From assembly GCA_019894855.1 (NCBI GenBank), contig JAGXNS010000014.1:378-38800 (forward strand): a DNA stretch of 38,423 nucleotides, written 5' to 3'. Shown here piece by piece: positions 24,556 to 33,207 of this stretch (position 1 is the stretch's first letter; every line of letters starts with the position of its first letter). Both the position numbers and the translations under genes were made by a program. This DNA comes from Promethearchaeota archaeon (GTDB taxonomy: Archaea; Asgardarchaeota; Lokiarchaeia; Sigyniarchaeales; SOKP01). The notes below the pieces were generated by a model. That model did not search any database, was not told the DNA's origin, and was given only the letters and a program-made list of their open reading frames with translations.

Positions 24556-24803
24556 TTTTACATCATCTCAATTATGAGTCAATGTAACATAAGATTTATA
24601 TTTTTTCTTTACGGTTCTCATAAAGGTTAGGAATTACGAGATTAAAATAAAAAGAATTTTATTTTATTAAAAATAAACTATTTTAATATCTATATCACAA
24701 TATTAAGAATAAAAAATTTACAGATATAGGTTGGAAATATCAAGCAGATAATTCTTAGGAATTTTATTCTATTATTATTCTGCGTAGAATCAAAATAATT
24801 GAA

Positions 24804-24904
24804 GCACCTGTAGCCTAGTGGTAAGACGCTGGCCTTGAGTAGATAATACGATCAAGTAAGCCAGTGCGCGTAAGCGCTCGGGGGTTCAAATCCCTCCAGG
24901 TGCG
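24804..24904 (+). tRNA. tRNA-Ser(UGA) with a canonical anticodon-loop intron
   Basis: Acceptor GCACCTG/CAGGTGC, discriminator G, long variable arm GCGC-GTAA-GCGC, T loop TTCAAAT. The anticodon stem CTGGC/GCCAG closes a 26-base loop. Removing 19 bases (24840-24858) leaves CTTGAGA, anticodon TGA. Exons are 24804-24839 and 24859-24904. No CCA encoded. Confidence 0.95.
24840..24858 (+). other. BHB intron at position 37/38 of tRNA-Ser(UGA) (19 nt)
   Basis: Central helix CUUG (anticodon loop) with CAAG (intron), bulges AG^U and UA^A, exon helix the anticodon stem. This is the standard archaeal position and geometry. The intron's own helix is minimal. Confidence 0.88.
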
Positions 24905-24929
24905 TATTAAATGGCAAGCAATACTAAAT

Positions 24930-25003
24930 GGGCTATTAGCGCAGTCAGGTAGCGCATCCGGCTCTTAACCGGCAGGTCGGGGGTTCGATTCCCTCATAGC
25001 CCG
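24930..25003 (+). tRNA. tRNA-Lys(CUU)
   Basis: 74 bases. Acceptor GGGCTAT/ATAGCCC, D arm GCGC..GCGC, anticodon stem TCCGG/CCGGC (one mismatch at the end) with loop CTCTTAA, anticodon CTT; T arm GGGGG-TTCGATT-CCCTC; discriminator G. No intron and no encoded CCA. Follows tRNA-Ser(UGA) by 25 bases. Confidence 0.95.
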
Positions 25004-25034
25004 CTTATTTTTATATAGAAATGCTAATGTATTT

Positions 25035-25988
25035 CTATAAATATTGAAATATTACTTCAAAATCAGAAAAGTCAAAAGGTTTTAGAATATAACCGTCAGC
25101 GTGACTATCTTCGAGGTTCTTTTCTACTTCTGAACCAGGTATAGCAGTTAGCAAATAAACCGAAATGTTTTGAAGCTCTTTACTTGCTTTAATTCGCTTG
25201 CAGATATCGTAACCACTATAATCGGGTAAAATGATATCAAGCAATACCAGCTTAGGTGGGTTATTCGCTAGCTCTTCCAATCCTTTTGTTCCACTAACTA
25301 CACCCTTACAGGAAAAACCTTTGCTTTCAAAATAGCTTGTTAATAATCGAATGGTAGCTAAATCATCTTCAATTAGTAATATGTCGTATTGAAAAGTTTC
25401 TGTTTTTATATTGTCCAGAATGGTGACGATTTTGTTTTCTAAAAGCAAAGATTGATTAAATATATTTTGAATGGTGTCAAATACATTTTCTTCCATCTCA
25501 TCACGATAATTTTCAATTAGTAGTTGAGAAAATCCTTTGATTGATGTTAACGGTTCCTTTAGAGCATGCGATATGTTTGTGAGAGTTTGATTGTCTACTT
25601 TATGCAAATCTTCATTGATTAGAGTGGATTCTTGCTTAATAAAATAATTAACACTCTCTCTTATAAGCTTGGAAATGGTGTTATATTTATCTTTATGAGT
25701 TTTTATAAATTCGCTCCACTCTTCTTTGGTTTTGTTAGCTACATACAAGGAAATGCGTTCCTTTTCTCTGTCGTATATTTTTTCTCCCTTAAGCCATTTC
25801 ATAAAACCTTCAGTTATATTTCCACGCCAATTAGCATATTTATCAGTTGTCTCTTCATACTCCCTCATTAACTTTTTCGCTTGTTCGCTATTCAAATCCA
25901 GATTATTTATCTCTTCGTCAGTCATTTTTGGACTTGTGTGATTTTCCTTACCATTTGAATTGCTATCGTTCTCTCTTTCGTTAGGAAT
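25035..25988 (-). CDS. HisKA-REC protein (phosphorelay protein without kinase ATPase domain), copy 1
   Basis: From the ATG at 25925 it is 296 residues. An N-terminal segment with ERISLYV and TISKLIRESVNYFI (about 57-96) resembles a ribbon-helix-helix strand and helices. A HisKA-type dimerisation helix has the H-box ISHALKEPLTSIKG (His120). The receiver domain (about 180-296) has DD at 187-188, phosphoacceptor Asp230, Thr260 and Lys282. There is no HATPase_c domain. Upstream of the ATG the frame stays open for 21 codons with a polar composition like the N-terminus of copy 2; GGTG at 25998-25995 lies six bases before an in-frame ATT at 25988, so I extend the start there tentatively. Nearest gene is its paralogue. 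Confidence 0.8.
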   Translation of the reverse strand: MPNERENDSNSNGKENHTSPKMTDEEINNLDLNSEQAKKLMREYEETTDKYANWRGNITEGFMKWLKGEKIYDREKERISLYVANKTKEEWSEFIKTHKDKYNTISKLIRESVNYFIKQESTLINEDLHKVDNQTLTNISHALKEPLTSIKGFSQLLIENYRDEMEENVFDTIQNIFNQSLLLENKIVTILDNIKTETFQYDILLIEDDLATIRLLTSYFESKGFSCKGVVSGTKGLEELANNPPKLVLLDIILPDYSGYDICKRIKASKELQNISVYLLTAIPGSEVEKNLEDSHADGYILKPFDFSDFEVIFQYL

Positions 25989-26234
25989 TTTTTACACCTA
26001 TTTCATTTTGTTTATTTCTGAGTAATTTTAACTTTAAAAATCTAAAATTATTATATTGCTTATTATAAAAATTTTTATTTTTTGTAAACTAATTCTATAC
26101 TTAAAAGTAATTCTTCACAAAAAATAAATTTAATCCAATTAAGTTTTATCTTATTTTTTTTAAAAGTTAACAAACTCAAAGAAAAATCATCATCTTTCTC
26201 TTGATGGGGATCATTTAGTTAATATATACTTAGA
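25989..26234. other. Gap between the tandem HisKA-REC genes
   Basis: About 250 AT-rich bases, presumably the promoter region of copy 1. No coding frame, repeat or RNA is seen apart from the GGTG site at its lower end. Confidence 0.4.
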
Positions 26235-27239
26235 TTAATTCACTTTTCCATTTAAAATTTCAAAAATAACTTTGAAATCAGAAAAGTTAAAAGGTTTAAG
26301 AATATACCCATCAGCTAGTGTCTCATTTAAACGTTTTTTTATTTCTGATGCGGATATCGCTGTTAGAAAATAAACTGGTATTTTTCTGTACGCACTATCA
26401 GTTTTTATAGTCTGACATATATCATACCCACTTAAATCAGGCAATATAATGTCTAGCAAAATAACTTTTGGGACCACCCTTCTTAATTCCTCTAAGCCTT
26501 TTGTCCCACTTATAACTCCCTTACAGATGTAGTGCTTACTTTCAAAATAGCTTGTTATTAACCGAATTGTTGCCAAATCGTCTTCAATTAATAAAATGTC
26601 GTAGGGAGTACTTTCAGGTTGAATGTTGTCTAGGAAATTTTTTATAATGTTTTCTAGTAAATTGCTCTGATCGAAAATATTTTTTATTGTTTCCTCAACA
26701 TGCTCACTTAATTTACCCTTGTATTCGTCGCTTTCAAGAAGTAACTGAGAATAACCTTTAATAGACGTTAGGGGTTCCTTTAAGGCATGAGAGATGTTAG
26801 ATAGGGTACTCGGTTTCAGTTTAGACAACTCACTTGAAACTCTACTCGTATCTTCCATAAATGACTTAACACTTTGTCTTATTAACTCCGAAAAAGTAGG
26901 AAAAGATTTCTTGTTTTTATTTATAAATTTTTGCCAATTTCCTTTAATCTTATCATCTACATATAAAGATATTCTTTCCTTGTCCCGCGTATAGATTTTT
27001 TCGCCTTTTAACCATTTTTTAAAACCTTCAGTTATCGCCCCTCTCCAAATTGCGTATTTATCGTTCTCTTCTTTGTACTTTTTCATGTATCGCTTTATTT
27101 TTTCGTCATTAAGATTAATACTTTCTATTTCTTTTTCGGTCATATTAGGTTTATCTTCTGTTTTTTCCTTACTCGAACTCTTGTCATTCATGGTGGATGG
27201 ATTTTCTTTATTATTTGATTTTTCAGGTTCTTGCGATAT
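26235..27239 (-). CDS. HisKA-REC protein, copy 2
   Basis: From the ATG at 27191 it is 318 residues, and it aligns with copy 1 along its whole length. RHH-like segment ERISLYVDD...SELIRQSVKSFM (about 72-112), H-box ISHALKEPLTSIKG (His135), receiver domain with DD, Asp247 and a Lys in LKPF. No ATPase domain. A polar Ser/Lys/Glu-rich N-terminus precedes. The frame extends 16 codons above the ATG to an ATA at 27239 with GGTGA seven bases before it, so initiation at ATA is possible. Tandem duplication of a two-domain phosphorelay protein. Partner kinase and output unknown. Confidence 0.8.
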   Translation of the reverse strand: MSQEPEKSNNKENPSTMNDKSSSKEKTEDKPNMTEKEIESINLNDEKIKRYMKKYKEENDKYAIWRGAITEGFKKWLKGEKIYTRDKERISLYVDDKIKGNWQKFINKNKKSFPTFSELIRQSVKSFMEDTSRVSSELSKLKPSTLSNISHALKEPLTSIKGYSQLLLESDEYKGKLSEHVEETIKNIFDQSNLLENIIKNFLDNIQPESTPYDILLIEDDLATIRLITSYFESKHYICKGVISGTKGLEELRRVVPKVILLDIILPDLSGYDICQTIKTDSAYRKIPVYFLTAISASEIKKRLNETLADGYILKPFNFSDFKVIFEILNGKVN

Positions 27240-27782
27240 CTGTTTTTCACCTTAAAAGAAAATTTTTCTTTTAAAAAAACGTAAATAAAGTTCAAAAAAT
27301 TAGTGTTAAAAGTTTTATTTAATATTATCTAAAAAGATAACACGATAACTAATTAACTCGAATAAGAATAAAGTCGCAATTTTATCGCATTAAAAATAAA
27401 ATGTTGGAATTTTCAAGAATTAGAATCAAGGAGACTATTTCCCCCAAGGTTCAAGAAAAGTCATTTTTTTATTCAAAGATATACCCTTATGATATATCTA
27501 TTATTAATTCAAAAAAAAATATTTATATTCAAATTAGTTAGTTTCCTTTTCTTCATAGGAGAATAGGGTAAAAAAAAAATATATACTACTAAAAGTAAAA
27601 TTTGTATTAAAAAAACATAATATTTAAATATAAACTTAACAATGTTTGAGATAACAACAAAAAAAGTGTGTGTTCAAAACTAATAAAAACTTGTCCTATT
27701 ATTCCCTTGAAAAACGAGAATAGTAAATAAAAAAGGACGACAAAAAAAATTTATTAAATTATAAGCAAAGTGGTATCATAAT
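27240..27782. other. 540-base regulatory gap between divergent HisKA-REC and tfb genes
   Basis: Very AT-rich with no coding frame of note. TATA-like stretches such as AAATATATACTACTAAAAG near 27577-27595 could serve tfb. I see no tRNA, hairpin array or repeat. Its length is unusual for this compact region. Confidence 0.35.
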
Positions 27783-28676
27783 ATGGTTGTTGAATTAGAT
27801 GTATCATCAAATTTATGCCCGGAATGCGGGGGGAGTACTCTCATCATACAAGAAAGAGGAGAAACTGTCTGTCAACAATGTGGACTAGTTGTTGGAGAGA
27901 GAGGATTGGATATTAGCCATAGTGGAATAAGGGCTTATTCGAAACACGAAAAAGATAGAAAGGAGCGAACAGGGTCTCCTATGTCTATCTTGATGCCAGA
28001 TATAGGGTTGAGTACTGTTATCGATAGAACCAAAATCAAAAATCCTGATTTAAGAAGAGCTGCTAAATGGAATACGCATCTGTCTTGGGAAAAGAGAAAC
28101 ATGTTAATGGCCATTACCGAACTAAAAAGAATAGGGGGTAATCTAAATTTTCCCGAAAGAGTAAAAAAATCTGCTGTCAGATTGTATAAAGAAGTATTTA
28201 AAAGACAACTGTTGCGAGGAAGATCGATAAATGGGATGGTTGCAGCCTGCGCATACTACGCATGCAAAGACGAAAAAGTCCCTATTACGCTTCAAGAAAT
28301 ACTAGAAGAAGCTTCCATTAATGACAATATCGTAAAAAAATGCTATAAAATATTAGTTCGTGAGTTAAATTTAAAAATATCCCACATAAACCCAGTAACT
28401 CTTATTCCGCGTTACTGTGCAGATCTAAATTTAGGAATTGAGGTGGAAAAAGAAGCAATGAAAGTGCTTCACAACTTTATAGTAAGAACCTCTATTTCTG
28501 GAAAAGATCCTAAAGGATTATGTGCTGGTGCGATATATCTTGTAGCGAAGTTGAGAAATGTAAAAGTCTCTCAAAAAGATATCTCTCGTGTTATTTCAGT
28601 CACTGAAGTAACTTTGCGTTCAAGATATAAAGAACTTTTAGCTAATATTAGTATAAATTTCGAATCAACGAATTAA
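27783..28676 (+). CDS. tfb: Transcription initiation factor IIB (TFB)
   Basis: 297 residues. The N-terminal zinc ribbon CPEC...CQQCGLVV (about 12-37) binds RNA polymerase. The B-finger/reader and linker region contains RTGSPMS and GLSTVID. Two cyclin-like repeats follow (about 105-195 and 200-295), including GRSINGMVAACAYYACK and DPKGLCAGAIYLVAKL, the direct repeat signatures. It bridges TBP-bound promoter DNA and RNA polymerase. Complete and typical; monocistronic by context. Confidence 0.96.
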   Translation: MVVELDVSSNLCPECGGSTLIIQERGETVCQQCGLVVGERGLDISHSGIRAYSKHEKDRKERTGSPMSILMPDIGLSTVIDRTKIKNPDLRRAAKWNTHLSWEKRNMLMAITELKRIGGNLNFPERVKKSAVRLYKEVFKRQLLRGRSINGMVAACAYYACKDEKVPITLQEILEEASINDNIVKKCYKILVRELNLKISHINPVTLIPRYCADLNLGIEVEKEAMKVLHNFIVRTSISGKDPKGLCAGAIYLVAKLRNVKVSQKDISRVISVTEVTLRSRYKELLANISINFESTN

Positions 28677-28776
28677 ACATTGAAATTTTTTATATTTCAC
28701 TTTTTTTAAAAGAATTAACTCATTTTACTAAAGAATCAATAAGTTTTACTGAGCTATATTTGTTAAACATTCCACT

Positions 28777-29460
28777 CTAGAGAACGCGGGAACTTGTAAG
28801 GAGAACTATAATATAGTCGGCAACACCTTCAATAGAGTCGGATATTGCTTCCAAAATGTCGAAAATATTACCAACAGTGAAAATTGTAAAGAAATTAACA
28901 TCATACTCTGTTTTCTGAAGGCTTTCTCTTAGTTTAATATTTAAAAGGTCTACATCATGTTCCAATTGATTTATCTTTTTAGCATACTCTTTCACACTTT
29001 TCCTTTCGCCCACTAAATCACTAACAAGTTTATCTAAGTTGCTTACCGCTTCTACGGTTGTTTCAATTATTTCTAATATTAATTTTATAGTTTCTTCACT
29101 ACTCTGATCCCAAAATTTTATCGGGATAGTAGTAATTCTACGAGCCACTCCCGTACTACAATTTGCTACATCATCTAATCTTTTTATAAGATGTGATAAA
29201 TTTTGTCTTATACTAGGATTTAATTCTCCTCTCGAAACATCTTTCAGTATTTCTCTTCTTAACTTGTCTGCTTCGTCTTCTAAAAGATCAACTTTGTTAA
29301 AGTTTTCGCGAGATTTTTCAAAATTCTCTTCCGTAAGCAATACTTTAAGCCCAACTTCTAATTCTCTTACACATTGTTGAACGATTTGAGCATGTTTTAT
29401 TGTTTTTTCTAACACATTCAATGCCGTTTCTCTTTTTAGAAATTCTATTAACGAACCCAT
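28777..29460 (-). CDS. DUF47/PhoU-like protein, copy A
   Basis: 227 residues from the ATG at 29460, which has GTGAT at 29469-29465. Almost entirely alpha-helical. LLEDEADKLRREI (about 63-75) and QLEHDVDLL are the two E/D-x-x-x-D metal-binding repeats of the PhoU/DUF47 fold. Such proteins sit next to PiT transporters and are thought to regulate phosphate uptake. Lies about 70 bases downstream of the PiT gene on the same strand. Confidence 0.88.
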   Translation of the reverse strand: MGSLIEFLKRETALNVLEKTIKHAQIVQQCVRELEVGLKVLLTEENFEKSRENFNKVDLLEDEADKLRREILKDVSRGELNPSIRQNLSHLIKRLDDVANCSTGVARRITTIPIKFWDQSSEETIKLILEIIETTVEAVSNLDKLVSDLVGERKSVKEYAKKINQLEHDVDLLNIKLRESLQKTEYDVNFFTIFTVGNIFDILEAISDSIEGVADYIIVLLTSSRVL

Positions 29461-29529
29461 TTTTATCACATATTTTCTTTTCTTTATTAGTGCTATATTT
29501 TACTATTACTAAGTATTTTTTATAGTTTA

Positions 29530-30561
29530 TTAGACTAATCCAAATAAATTAAATCCAAAATAAATCAACCCTGCTAGAATTGCAGCACCTGGAAAAGTAA
29601 GAACCCAGTATATCGCCATTTTTCCTAAGCCTTTGTAGTCAACTTCTTTTCTTTGAGCCACACTCATTCCAATTATGCAAAATACTATTACGTGGCTATG
29701 GGAAATAGGCAAGCTTAAGAATGTGGCAATCATTAGAATCAAAGCAGAACTTATTTGAGTAATGAGGCTTTCGCTAGGTCGAGAATCCATCATTTGAGAT
29801 GCTAGATTTCTAATTACATACCGCGCTGCAATAAATATCCCAAGACAAGAGAAAACACCACAAATAAATGCAAAGAATATGTATTGCTCCAAGTTCAAAG
29901 TACCTACATCCAATAATCCATAAAGTATTCCTAACGCCTCCCCAGAATTTGCTCCTACCCATATCTCAGCAAAAATTACTGCAATTAATAATAACCATTT
30001 GAAATATTTCTCAGATTTCTCGATTTGATTTAAACCTTTTAATCTGGATAGATAAACTTTCGCAAGTAATTTAAAAAGTACATATGTCATGATTAATCCG
30101 AACAATGGAGAAAGGAACCAACCAAGAATTACATTATTTAATTTTGTCCAATTAAATACCGTTTCAGGATTAACTGCTTCATGTGTTATTGAGTATACAA
30201 TAACAACTCCAAAAATACTTCCTACTAATGAATGAGTGCTACTTAAGGGGATTCCTGCGAAACTACCAATTACTAACCATAAGATACTACTTATTAATAC
30301 AGTTAATAACATAAATTCTGTATAAGTTATTGCCTCACCTAATAAATCTGCACCAACGGTTTTTGCCACAAACGCGAAGCTAAAGGAGAACATCCCTACT
30401 CCAACTGCTATACCACCAATTAGTAAGGCAACTTTGAATTTAATAACTCCAGCTCCAACTAATGTGGATAGGGTTTCATCATTTGCGCCTATAGAAAATG
30501 CGAGGGCGATTGCCAAGACAATTAAAACAATTACTACAATCGAAATTATGTCAACTGCCAT
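29530..30561 (-). CDS. Inorganic phosphate transporter, PiT family
   Basis: 343 residues from the ATG at 30561 (a TTG two codons upstream is possible). About ten membrane helices. The PiT repeat signatures appear as GANDETLSTLVGAG (about 25-38) with GIPLSSTHSLVGS, and in the second half GANSGEALGIL and LPISHSHVIVF. Imports phosphate with H+ or Na+. Flanked on both sides by PhoU-like genes and probably cotranscribed with both. Confidence 0.93.
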   Translation of the reverse strand: MAVDIISIVVIVLIVLAIALAFSIGANDETLSTLVGAGVIKFKVALLIGGIAVGVGMFSFSFAFVAKTVGADLLGEAITYTEFMLLTVLISSILWLVIGSFAGIPLSSTHSLVGSIFGVVIVYSITHEAVNPETVFNWTKLNNVILGWFLSPLFGLIMTYVLFKLLAKVYLSRLKGLNQIEKSEKYFKWLLLIAVIFAEIWVGANSGEALGILYGLLDVGTLNLEQYIFFAFICGVFSCLGIFIAARYVIRNLASQMMDSRPSESLITQISSALILMIATFLSLPISHSHVIVFCIIGMSVAQRKEVDYKGLGKMAIYWVLTFPGAAILAGLIYFGFNLFGLV

Positions 30562-30576
30562 GGTCAATCAGTTTTT

Positions 30577-31239
30577 TTATTCAAAGATTAAGTATTTTGT
30601 TGATAAAAATTGAATGTACTCAGCAAAACTTTTAATATGGTCAGCCAACATCATTATATCTTCTACTAATTCTTTCAAGTAAAGGAAAGTTCGTGATAAG
30701 TAATCCATGTCATAATTATACAACCGGTTTAGTAATTCCCACTCTTTTTTTCTCATTTTTCGTCTTTCTTCTTTCACTTCTTCACAAATTTTATAAGCAT
30801 TACTCAAATCTGAGCCAATAGCTTTTACTGCGTCAGTTAAACCATTAGAAATTAATTTTAATGATTTTAAAACGCGAACGAGTTGGGATTTAAATTCATT
30901 ATCTGGAAATATGACTTTGTAAAGAAGCATTTTATTGGCGAAAAATTCTCCAATATTTTTAATATCATTAATTTTAGTGAATAATTTTAATCGGTCTGAT
31001 TTCGAGAAAATTAATTTAGATTTGAAGATCTTAGCTTCAAAAACTTTCTTGATTTGTACTTCGGTATTAGTCTCTATCACGTAATTTAAATTTTTCGTGA
31101 AATCTCCAAATTTTTCCTCGACCAGAAATTCTATACCTTCAATTAATTTCAAATTTTGTTTATTTATATTGTCTACAAATAAGTGCGTTAATTCGTCGAT
31201 ATTTAACTTTTTTAATGCTTTCTCAGTTATCTCCTTCAT
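30577..31239 (-). CDS. DUF47/PhoU-like protein, copy B
   Basis: 220 residues, all alpha-helical, first gene of the phosphate operon and 16 bases from the PiT gene. The layout of long helices and the final coiled segment FLYLKELVEDIMMLADHIKS resemble the PhoU-like DUF47 proteins. The acidic metal-binding repeats seen in copy A are much less clear here, so it is a divergent member and may not bind the same metals. Assignment rests partly on position. Confidence 0.65.
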   Translation of the reverse strand: MKEITEKALKKLNIDELTHLFVDNINKQNLKLIEGIEFLVEEKFGDFTKNLNYVIETNTEVQIKKVFEAKIFKSKLIFSKSDRLKLFTKINDIKNIGEFFANKMLLYKVIFPDNEFKSQLVRVLKSLKLISNGLTDAVKAIGSDLSNAYKICEEVKEERRKMRKKEWELLNRLYNYDMDYLSRTFLYLKELVEDIMMLADHIKSFAEYIQFLSTKYLIFE

Positions 31240-31399
31240 AACGACCCCAACTTTTTAGAATCATATATATGGAATAATAATATCTCTGCTAAAATTAACT
31301 TTGCTTTTTATCTATTAATGATAAAATATATATGTGGTATGTTAGAAAACTTGTAGCCTTATTTTACATAAATGCTAATATTTTTGTTATATCCCTATA

Positions 31400-31645
31400 A
31401 TGCGCAATGTTCAGAAATTCTACTTTTTTCGTTGTTACCATTGTGGAGAATGGTATTATAGCAATAAAATAATAAAAACGAAAAAATGTTGGAAGTGTAA
31501 TCGATCTTTTCAGTTTAAAAACTCATTTAAGATTGTAAGAACAGTAACCTTAAATGACGCTATTAAAATTATCAAGAAAATAAAAATGAAAGGAGAAAAA
31601 GAAACTCTTTTTAAATTTCTAGATTATGAAAAAAGTTTGAATTAA
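31400..31645 (+). CDS. Small zinc-ribbon protein, DUF1922-like
   Basis: 81 residues. FFRCYHCGEWYY and KTKKCWKCNRSFQF (about residues 9-20 and 27-40) form a C4 zinc ribbon; the following basic helix FKIVRTVTLNDAIKIIKKIK fits archaeal DUF1922 proteins, of unknown function. TATA-like ATAAAATATATATG lies about 65 bases upstream. Divergent from the phosphate operon. Confidence 0.7.
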   Translation: MRNVQKFYFFRCYHCGEWYYSNKIIKTKKCWKCNRSFQFKNSFKIVRTVTLNDAIKIIKKIKMKGEKETLFKFLDYEKSLN

Positions 31646-31755
31646 AAAATCTTATAAAGAAAAAAATTATTTAAACCTCGATTCTTCACTCTTCTAAGAC
31701 TCTTATTATTATTTATCAAGACATTTTATGTTTATATTGTGATTTGACGAGTTTT

Positions 31756-33207
31756 ATGGAGACAGATAACGAATTAAGTCTATTTGACAATGCTTTTATT
31801 GCAGATTTGTTACGAGAGGCGGGGAATAAAGTTGAATATTGGGATATTAGGGCAACGGTAAGTAATGGAACGACTTTAGATTTCACAGATCAAAAGAGCA
31901 CGGAGATTTCTTCTTATGAGATGACGAATTGTGGAATAAGAGCTTTTATAAATGGAGGATGGGGTTTTAGCGTTCTCAAGGATCTTAATAAAGATAGTAT
32001 TAAAGCTAGCTTCTTAAAATCAATAAAACTAGCAAAATTAACTCGATCCTTATTAAAAAATGAGTTTAAAATAATTGAAAGGGATTCTTTAGAGAAAATC
32101 TTCAAAATTGATAGCAAAATACCCTTACCGGATGTGGATATCGAAGAAAAAATAAAATTAGTAAAAACTCATGAAAAAATTGCTGCAAATTCTTCTCAGT
32201 TAGTATCAAATACGCGAACAATTTATATGGATGGCATTAGCGATTACATTTTTATCAATTCATTTGGAAGTAGAATTAAACAAAAACTTTCATATTTGCG
32301 ATTACTAAACATGGTATATTCCCGAAAGGCAGGAATAACCCAGAGATCGATTAATTCAGTAGGAGGTTTAGGTGGATTTGAGATAGTATCCACAGAAAAA
32401 GCAGAAAATTTAAGCGAAAAAACAGCTCAAGAATCGATTAAATTACTAGATGCAAAATCTCCGATAGGTGGACAGTTTACTATTATTGCTGATCCTAAAC
32501 TAGCCGGAACCTTAATCCACGAAGCTCTTGGACATGCATGCGAAGCTGATCTGGTTTTAAGTAAAGAAAGTATTTTAAAAGAAAAGATTGGTAAAGAGAT
32601 AGCTTTACCAGATATCAATATAATCGATGATCCTTCGATGGGACAAGGTAAAACACTTGGGCTTCCTTACGAGTTATTTGGGAGCTATTTTATTGATGAC
32701 GAAGGAACTCCATCACAAAAAACAACTCTTATTGAAAATGGAGTACTAAAAAACTACTTACATAACTTAGAAACATCATCTAGAATGAATTTACCACCAA
32801 ACGGTCATGGGAGAGCATCATCTAGCTCCGCTAAACCTCAAGTCCGAATGGGTTTCACTTACATTGAACCTAAAGATTGGAACATCGATGAATTAATACA
32901 AGATACAAAAAATGGAATTCTATGCAAAGATTTTTTGTATGGGTATACTAATCCGACTACTGGAAATTTTCAATTTAAGTGTAAGTTCTCCTATAAAATC
33001 GAAAATGGAGAAAAAAAAGAATTAATGAGGGATGTTGCGTTGTCGGGAATGATCCTAGAAGTTCTAAAAAAAGTTTCAGCTATAGGTGATCAAAAATCAT
33101 TTAGCTACTCAGACGGTATTTGCGGAAAGGGTGGCCAAAGCGTTAGAGTTTGTGATGGTGGGCCATATATTAGAGTTGACGACATCACTGTGGGAGGTTT
33201 GAATTAA
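31756..33207 (+). CDS. tldD: TldD-type metalloprotease
   Basis: 483 residues from the ATG at 31756; a TTG at 31744 would add four. The zinc motif LIHEALGHACEAD (about residue 253) is the H-E-x-x-x-H of TldD. GRASSSSAKPQVRMGFTYIEP and the C-terminal GKGGQSVRVCDGGPYIRV are family-typical. With TldE it forms a heterodimeric protease that digests unfolded or modified peptides. Abuts tldE with no gap. Confidence 0.93.
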   Translation: METDNELSLFDNAFIADLLREAGNKVEYWDIRATVSNGTTLDFTDQKSTEISSYEMTNCGIRAFINGGWGFSVLKDLNKDSIKASFLKSIKLAKLTRSLLKNEFKIIERDSLEKIFKIDSKIPLPDVDIEEKIKLVKTHEKIAANSSQLVSNTRTIYMDGISDYIFINSFGSRIKQKLSYLRLLNMVYSRKAGITQRSINSVGGLGGFEIVSTEKAENLSEKTAQESIKLLDAKSPIGGQFTIIADPKLAGTLIHEALGHACEADLVLSKESILKEKIGKEIALPDINIIDDPSMGQGKTLGLPYELFGSYFIDDEGTPSQKTTLIENGVLKNYLHNLETSSRMNLPPNGHGRASSSSAKPQVRMGFTYIEPKDWNIDELIQDTKNGILCKDFLYGYTNPTTGNFQFKCKFSYKIENGEKKELMRDVALSGMILEVLKKVSAIGDQKSFSYSDGICGKGGQSVRVCDGGPYIRVDDITVGGLN

